64,000 nt of DNA. Source: Bimastos eiseni (taxonomy: Eukaryota > Annelida > Clitellata > Crassiclitellata > Lumbricidae). A model generated the notes under the pieces. That model had not been told where the DNA came from. It did no database searches and saw only the letters and a program-made list of their open reading frames with translations. The DNA is taken from assembly GCA_959347315.1 (NCBI GenBank), contig OY365813.1:33646995-33710994 (forward strand), given 5' to 3'. A program made the position numbers and the translations under genes. This document shows, piece by piece, positions 57,680 through 64,000 of the stretch (position 1 is its first letter; every line of letters starts with the position of its first letter).

Positions 57680-58969
57680 ATGAACGGAGGAATCATTGAG
57701 GATGAAAGAGAAGTTGCTTGTCAATATTGTAACAAAGTGTTTGCAATGAGATTTGATTTAAAAATTCACAAATGTGCCAAATCTATGGAAACACCATACA
57801 ATTGCAATATATGTCATAAGGCATTTGTCACAAAACGTTCTCACGAAAGCCATACTAGAATCCACACTGGAGAAAAACCATACCAGTGCGATATATGTGA
57901 CAAGACATTTAGATATCAGAGTAATGTGATAAATCATAGAACTATCCACAGTGGAGAAAAACCGTTCCAATGCAATTTGTGTAACAAGGCATTTGCAAGG
58001 AAAGAGAAGCTGAAAGAGCATAAAAGAATCCACACTGGTGAAATGCCATACGAATGCGATTTATGTAGCAAGGTATTTAGACTGAAGTGTGGTTTCGATA
58101 GACATACTAGAACCCACACTGGAGAAAACCCTTACCATTGCAATTTGTGTGATAAGGCATTTAGATATAAGTACATTCTTAATAGACATGCTATAACCCA
58201 TACTGCAGACAACCCCTTTCAGTGCCATTTATGTAATAGGGCATTTACACATAAGTGCGCTCTGGAACGCCATAAAAAAATCCACACTGCAGAAAAGCCA
58301 TATCAGTGCAATGTATGTTTGAAGACATTTAGAACTAAGGGCAATCTGAAAGTCCATACAACTATCCACAGTGGAGAAAAACCATATCTGTGCAATATGT
58401 GTTTCAAGGCATTTGCAAGTAGGGACAGCGTCCAAAGGCACATGAGAATACATTCTGGAAAAAAGTCATACAAAGGTGACATATGTGACGAAGCATGTAC
58501 TCGTGGTTCAACTCTCAGACGTCATCTACTCGTAAAAAAATGCAATAGAGGAATATTAGATCAGAGTCAATTATGTCAAAATGTTATTCCAAGCATTAAG
58601 GAGAGACCGCTTGAATCTACTTCAAATTTGAGCTTCAACTTACCTACTGAAGATCAAGGTTATGTTAATGGCAGAGTATTGTCAATAACAGAAACCACAG
58701 CAGAACTGTCAATACCACAGAAGACTAAAGCAACTTCTGATATTAAACAACATCTTCGTGGAGATCATTGGACATTGGAAAATTCTGTTGTGTTGAGACT
58801 TTATGGTTGTGGTATTTGTGATGAGTTGCTTGAAACAGAAAAGGAATTTACTGAACACTGCAGGCATCACTTTGACACTCAGGTGCATGACACATTTATT
58901 GATTTATGTAAACATCTTTCAAGTTGTTCTTGTGAAGAAGCAAACAATGCTGACATGACGTCAGTTTAA
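57680..58969 (+). CDS. C2H2 zinc-finger protein, copy 2
   Basis: An uninterrupted frame of 429 codons from ATG at 57680 (in-frame ATG at 57653 adds nine residues; ttaattaaag just before 57680 is a possible acceptor). After MNGGIIEDERE comes a C2HC-type finger (CQYCNKVF..IHKC), then eight canonical C2H2 fingers with TGEKP or SGEKP-like linkers. A degenerate finger (YKGDICDEAC) follows, then a long linker and the C-terminal atypical finger CGICDELLETEKEFTEHCRH with FIDLCKHLSSCSCEE. The fingers differ from copy 1 in number and in helix residues (for example RYQSNVIN, RKEKLKE, RLKCGFDR), while the C-terminal block is nearly the same. Predicted nuclear DNA-binding protein; target unknown. Confidence 0.9.
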   Translation: MNGGIIEDEREVACQYCNKVFAMRFDLKIHKCAKSMETPYNCNICHKAFVTKRSHESHTRIHTGEKPYQCDICDKTFRYQSNVINHRTIHSGEKPFQCNLCNKAFARKEKLKEHKRIHTGEMPYECDLCSKVFRLKCGFDRHTRTHTGENPYHCNLCDKAFRYKYILNRHAITHTADNPFQCHLCNRAFTHKCALERHKKIHTAEKPYQCNVCLKTFRTKGNLKVHTTIHSGEKPYLCNMCFKAFASRDSVQRHMRIHSGKKSYKGDICDEACTRGSTLRRHLLVKKCNRGILDQSQLCQNVIPSIKERPLESTSNLSFNLPTEDQGYVNGRVLSITETTAELSIPQKTKATSDIKQHLRGDHWTLENSVVLRLYGCGICDELLETEKEFTEHCRHHFDTQVHDTFIDLCKHLSSCSCEEANNADMTSV

Positions 58970-59295
58970 TCAGCAACTGTCGTATCATAAACTTTTTCTG
59001 TGCAGACAATAATTATGTTGTGAACAGTTGTTCGTATCATCTTACGAAACTCAACTACAGTCCAGGGACAGCTGTCAGGAGAAATATTCTTAAATGCATT
59101 TGCTGCTGTTTTACAGAATCTTATTATTGTTCACAGCCATCTTTTAAGAAAGTCATTCTTGACATTGATTATTTTGATTGCAAAAGACTGCAGTCCTTCT
59201 GTATATACTTACTCTATTAATTTTATTAGGACTAAGGCCTTCAGGAATTTATGCGTATGACTTGTACATGGCGTTTGTCAGTTATTATATATGCA

Positions 59296-59299
59296 GTGT

Positions 59300-59380
<81 letters not shown>
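59296..59380 (+). repeat. (TG)n microsatellite
   Basis: More than 80 bp of almost pure TG, 330 bp after the stop codon of zinc-finger copy 2. Confidence 0.97.
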
Positions 59381-59381
<1 letters not shown>

Positions 59382-60139
59382 CAGATGTGGAATTTGTGAA
59401 ATCTAAATGTGATTAGACATGTCTTACCGATTCAATGAAAATATTGAGGGGCGTACTGCACTGAATCGGTAATGGAGTCTTGTGTATGCGTAGATGATTG
59501 TCTGAGGACAGAATAAGACGCCTCAACAGAAGTTCTGTCAAGGCGAAATGAATACGTTTATTGAATTAATCAGCTAAGAATATCTAACGAATTTTTTAAA
59601 CACTCGTAGCAATAAAAAATTATATAAACAGGGTCTGCATACGTAGGTCCTACACACATGTACAAAATTTGATGTATGTATGTAAGGCAGCTTGCGTTGG
59701 GATCGGTTAGTTTCGAAGGCATAATATAATTATCAGTTTAAATTGCGGAAAGTTAAACGATGAGCGTGTTAATCATCAGAAGGCTTGTATCAAGCGGCAA
59801 TGAGAGTGACTTATTTTTATGTACAAAACTAGAGGGCCTAATCGCCCTGATAAACGCAAATACTGTTACTCTTATTACTTATTAGTTATTACTTTCTAGT
59901 GTAAACTATAGGCTAGAGTTATAAAATTAAAAAAATTGTGCAAACTGCCAAACTAGAAATCAAACAATGAGACTTTTTAAACAAGTATCTCAACAAAATT
60001 CAACTCGTCAAACTCGTTGCTCGTACATGGCAAGAAATTAAAACTCGGTTCATTACCAGGGCTGTAAACATGTTGGTTTTTTGGTTATTTTGTTCTTTGT
60101 TTTTTACATTAATTGACACGATGCATGTGAGGAAAGCGA

Positions 60140-60505
60140 TTCCCTACGATTATTTATATTTATGTATATATATTATAATAGCATATATATCATATAATAT
60201 ATATGTATATATATTTTATATATATATATATTATGTAATATAATATATATTGTATGGCAGTATATATATTATACAAATAATATATTACATATATTATAAA
60301 TATATCTTACACATGTATATTTTATATATATGCATATATATATTAAATATATTATAATGTTATGCATGTGTTATATATATATGATAATTATATATTATAT
60401 GGAAATATATGTATTATAAATAATATATTATTTGTATTTTATGTATGTATGTATATTATATAATATATATATATTTTTTATATATATATTATATTATGTA
60501 ATTAT
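60140..60505 (+). repeat. AT-rich palindromic tract
   Basis: Hundreds of bases of tatata/atataa with very little G or C, immediately upstream of the pseudogene copy. Confidence 0.92.
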
Positions 60506-60585
60506 ATTAACATATACAGCAGAATACAGTTACACTTATAAATTGTCAAAGGTTGCAATTATTCACTTTTGCATGGGTTTTGTTT

Positions 60586-61745
60586 AAAGATTTGAATGAT
60601 ATGGGATGAAAAAGAAATTGCTTGTGAATATTGTAGCAAAAGTTTTTGAAACAAGACGTGGGCAAAAAATTCAAGCTCTGTTTTACGAATACACCAAATC
60701 TATTGAAAGACCATACATTTGCAGTTTATGCCATAAGGCATTTTTCACTAAGGCTTATCTTAAAATCCTATACTAGAATCCACTCTGGGGATAAACCTTA
60801 CCAGTGCAATTTATATGCAGCAAGGCATTTACACAGAAGTCTGGTCTGGATCAACATACTAGAACCCACACTAGAGAAAAGCCATACCAATGCAACTTAT
60901 GTGGCAAGACATTTAGAACTAAGGTTATTCTGAAAGATCATACAACTGTCCGTAGTGACGAAAAAACATACCAGTGCAATTTATGTGGCAAGACATTTGC
61001 ACTTAGGTGCAACCTGGTAAGACATTAAAAAATCCAAACCCGTGAAAAGCCATATCACTGCTTTTTTTTGCAACAGGGCATTTTTAAGTAAGCACAATAT
61101 TGTGGACCATATTCAAATACACACAGTAGAACCATTCAAGTGCAATTCGTGTGAGAAAGCATATGTAGGGAATTACAATTTCGACAGTCACATGAGAATG
61201 CATTCTGGAGAAAAGCCACACAATGGTGATTTATGTGACAAAGCAGTTACACAACTTTAGTTCTACTATCAAACGTCATGTACTCGTAAAATACAGCACT
61301 AAAGAAACATTTTAACAGAGTGAATTGTGTCAAAGTGTTAAAATGATCCTAATGGAGGAGACAACTTGATTGTGCTTCAGATGGGAAATTCAACTTGTCT
61401 GCTGATGATCGAAGTCATATCAATGGCAAAGTATTGCCAATAACAGAAACCACATCAGAACTTTCAATACAACAGAAGACTGAACCCGACTTCTGAGATT
61501 AAAGAAAATTTTTCTAAAATTCAATGGACAATTGACTCTATTGAAAATCCTGTTGTATTATGACTTTGTGGATGTGGAATTTGTGATGAGTTGTTTGAAA
61601 TTGAAAAAGAATTCACAGAACACTTCATCGATCAGTCATTACTTTGACATTCCAATGCATGACAAATTTATTGATATATGTAAACATCTTTCAAGTTGTT
61701 CTTGTGAAGAAGCAAACAGTTTTAATTGCTACAATGTCAGTTTAA
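60586..61745 (+). pseudogene. C2H2 zinc-finger gene, copy 3, degenerate
   Basis: Aligns throughout with copies 1 and 2, from gaaattgcttgtgaatattg to the tcttgtgaagaagcaaacag end. It has many frameshifts (near 60650, 60750, 60820, 61025, 61255), an abnormal start (ATG context disrupted) and a TGA at 61561-61563 where the others have an Arg codon. Readable pieces still show fingers such as YQCNLCGKTFRTKVILKDHT. The atypical C-terminal finger is also damaged (cacttcatcgatcagtcatt). Confidence 0.88.
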
Positions 61746-62059
61746 TCAGCAACTTTGAAGTCATAAACTCTTTCTGTGCAGACAATAATTATGTTATTTG
61801 TAACATCTTATGAGACTGCTACTGGCTTAATTAGGGACAGCTGTCAGGAATAATTTTTGAGAGCATTTGCTGTTTTATTTCCAGTATCGTATTGTTCATA
61901 GCCAACTCATAATTTTGTCATAAAATCCTTGGTGACAATGATTAATTTTATTCCAAAAGACTGCAGTCCTTCCGCATATGCTAACTCTGTTTGGGTCATG
62001 TCGAGGCCTTCAGGAAGCTATGCTTATGACTTATATATACTTAGTATTTGTCAGTGTAT

Positions 62060-62081
62060 ACATGTGTGTGTGTGTGTGTGT
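62060..62081 (+). repeat. (TG)n microsatellite
   Basis: Short TG run, homologous in position to those after copies 1 and 2. Confidence 0.9.
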
Positions 62082-62462
62082 TGCAAAATTTTATTCTTGA
62101 CAAAATAAAGGATTGGAATCTGTCAAATCTATGGGAGATTACACCATTGAAGTGATAAGCGAAGAAAATGAATCGAATTTTTGTGGCCTTCTTGGCAATA
62201 ATGTAACTTTTATAAGAGCGCCTACATAAATGGAAACATGTAAAAATGTATTTATATTTGTGCATGCACTTGTATGTATAAAGAGCTTATGCTGTGCAGT
62301 AACCTGGCCTTAAAGCGAGGTCTTGCTCGTTAATTGCCGTGTGCAACGCAAGGCTTATTTTAGCAAGTTTCGTAAACAACAATTTGAAAATTCTGATAAA
62401 ACCTGAATCAGATGTTTATTTTTTTAAATGAAAGGTTGTATTTTAGCATATTTCATTTGTTC

Positions 62463-62702
62463 TGTGTCTATAGTTCGAAGGTTCGATAGTCCGAAGATTG
62501 CATGGTAGCTGAATTGATGAAAAGAATTAGGCCTATGTTTGGCTAGAAGCTGGATTGCACCATTATTTTCATTCATCCAGCTTCAATTTAAGCATGATTC
62601 CTTTCCTATAAATCCAGCTCCCAGTTTTACAAGCTTCTAGTTAAATTAATGTCAAAGTTTAGAATCTTTAGGCTATCGAACCTTCGAAGTATCGTTGCGA
62701 AC
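62463..62702 (+). mobile_element. foldback MITE with CGATAGTCCGAAGGTTC-type ends
   Basis: gttcgaaggttcgatagtcc at the left, ggctatcgaaccttcgaagt at the right, with GAAGCTGGATTG and its inverse between. Confidence 0.75.
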
Positions 62703-62704
62703 AC

Positions 62705-63305
62705 CATTTTATTACCTTGGGTGCTTGCATTGTATTTTAGCGCATTTTATTATTTACTTCATTATATCATGTATTTTGTAAGTAGAAAGTGTATTTGTGA
62801 CAATGATTATGCTGACATGAAAGCTGGATCGATGAAAAGTATTTTCGAGTAAGCCTATTTAATTCAATAAAATATTGAGCAGAAATTCTACTAGCTTCCA
62901 TCGTGACACATTTTGTCGTCAATCGAGCTTTTAATTATGCGTGATATTTTCATCGATCCAGCTTCCATTTAGGTATATTTCTTTTTATCAATCCAGCTTC
63001 CATTTAGATATATCTCTGTTTATCAATCGAGTTTTTCCGTACACAACTTTGTTTACATTCGTCGCATAGACATTGTAGCATCAAATCGGCTACTACATAA
63101 GCATATTTTCATCAACCCAGCTTCAATTTAAGCATCATTTCTTTGATCAATCCAGTTTCTACTTGCACATTCTTCTTTTACATCGATCCAGTCTCCATTT
63201 AAGATACAGTCCGACATCTATTCAGACCCAATAATGAAATACGCTAAAATGTACTGGAAGCACCATGGCATAATAAAATACGCAAAAATACATTTTTACT
63301 AAGAC
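62705..63305 (-). mobile_element. foldback element related to 51571-52475, inverted core
   Basis: 62865-63205 is the reverse complement of 51930-52275 over about 330 bp, including gtaaacaaag and gtgcaagtagaaa..tga. The outer ataataaaatacgcaaaaat (63270-63300) matches the right terminal repeat at 52439 in the same orientation, so the core is flipped relative to the ends. Confidence 0.65.
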
Positions 63306-63339
63306 TGTTTAACGACTCCGCTACCATACCATTTGGACT

Positions 63340-63560
63340 ACCACATCAAGAATATTCTCATTCGACAGATGACAGGAGCGTTTTCTATCCAATGTTATTT
63401 CATATGCTTGTTGATTGACGCTATTTTGTATGAGTCGGGCACTGAAGAAACAGTTTGAAAACTGAATTTGTCATTATTTTTTACTAGTTTGATAAGTTTA
63501 TTCGCGTATTCGTATTTAGCTAACTAGTTAATTAATATTCAGGGTACTTGTTAATTCACC
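63340..63560 (+). repeat. unit-specific repeat U, copy 3, diverged
   Basis: acagatgacaggagc, cactgaagaaacag, aactgaatttgtcattattt and ttattcgcgtattcg follow the order of 51110-51440. Confidence 0.55.
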
Positions 63561-63839
63561 CCAAAATAATATTGCCTAAAAATATTTTATTTTATTTGTT
63601 ATCTCCTTTATTAAAAAAGTAAGCTTCGTGAGGGTCGGTTTTAGGGTTAATGTAGTTTACAGATTGTCAACAGGTGTCAAAGCAGGGTCGTTATGGATAT
63701 TGATTGATAGTGGTTCGTACGTACATGTAATTATATGATTGCGTATACTTTCGTAGGTCTACATATTTCTTGTCCTTGGTACATATTAAAGGAATCATAA
63801 TAATATTTAGAACGATGATGTTGCATTTTGATTTTTAAA

Positions 63840-63940
63840 ACGACATTAACCCTAACGACCCCGCGATGTTAAACTGACCCTAACCGACCCTCACGATGCC
63901 TAACCTGACCCTAACTGACCCTCAATGATGCCTGTTACTA
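63840..63940 (+). repeat. ~31-bp CTGACCCTAACCGACCCTCA minisatellite, copy 2
   Basis: Units ctgaccctaaccgaccctca-cgatgcctaac and ctgaccctaactgaccctca-atgatgcctg; followed as at 54930 by ttaacagt..gcatg. Confidence 0.72.
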
Positions 63941-64000
63941 CCTTTAAATGTTTTTAACAGTCCGCATGTGCCAAAGTTTATGGATGACCAGATGTCTTCA

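Larger units (their letters stand above)
58970..60510. other. 3' flank of zinc-finger copy 2 and AT-rich tract
   Basis: 58972-59110 is homologous to the flanks after copies 1 and 3 (aaactttttctgtgcagaca). Then a TG tract, unrecognised sequence, and an AT-palindrome-rich stretch at 60140-60505. Confidence 0.6.
61746..64000. other. 3' flank of zinc-finger copy 3 and repeats
   Basis: The flank to about 62400 is homologous to 53880-54850 (TG tract, then caatttgaaaat). After that come the MITE at 62463, a foldback element at 62700, repeat U copy 3 near 63340-63560 and the CCTAACC minisatellite near the end. No further gene is seen. Confidence 0.55.

Noticed and set aside
59178..59399. Cys/Val-rich frame
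   Set aside because: Translation of the TG microsatellite after zinc-finger copy 2.

Overview
This is eukaryotic genomic DNA: introns with GT-AG junctions, AT-rich non-coding sequence, several families of non-LTR retrotransposons and tRNA-derived SINEs, and microsatellites. It holds a BRICHOS-domain gene, secreted/transmembrane cysteine-rich repeat genes and tandem C2H2 zinc-finger genes. Together with the very frequent octamer TAGGCCTA, this suggests a marine invertebrate deuterostome, possibly an echinoderm. The taxon is inference; no sequence search was possible.

Layout. (1) 1-7.4 kb: a complete five-exon gene on the minus strand (7353 to 3055) for a type II membrane protein of about 204 residues with a BRICHOS domain. 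A possible but unproven minus-strand tail exon lies at 389-633. (2) 7.4-14.4 kb: no gene recognised; old repeats, LINE 3' ends and SINE heads. (3) 14.5-30.8 kb, plus strand: array gene A. A signal-peptide exon is followed by at least 27 small cysteine-rich exons, mostly exactly 105 bp, all bounded by phase-1 introns, and then an exon with a transmembrane segment and cytoplasmic tail (stop at 30769). A second signal-peptide exon at 19535 may start a shorter transcript or mark a separate gene. (4) 31-38 kb: a degenerate LINE with reverse transcriptase motifs and other repeats. (5) 38.4-49.9 kb, plus strand: paralogous gene B with eight cysteine-rich exons, a transmembrane exon and a tyrosine-rich tail exon; its signal-peptide exon was not found. 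(6) 50-64 kb: a tandem zinc-finger cluster (two intact copies and one pseudogene), each in a larger duplicated unit with foldback elements, a TG microsatellite and a CCTAACC-type minisatellite.

The most striking system is the pair of array genes. Each cassette encodes about 35 residues with six cysteines (C-x3-C-x4-C-x7-C-x2-C-x11-C) and usually two N-glycosylation sequons. Because every cassette is symmetric (phase 1-1), any number can be skipped, duplicated or swapped without changing frame. The array shows a 1373-bp near-identical tandem duplication, a recurring four-exon order, a chimeric exon, dying exons and multiplied splice acceptors. This is the signature of an ectodomain evolving by unequal exchange, and possibly diversified by splicing. 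Function (surface recognition, adhesion or immunity) is inference only.
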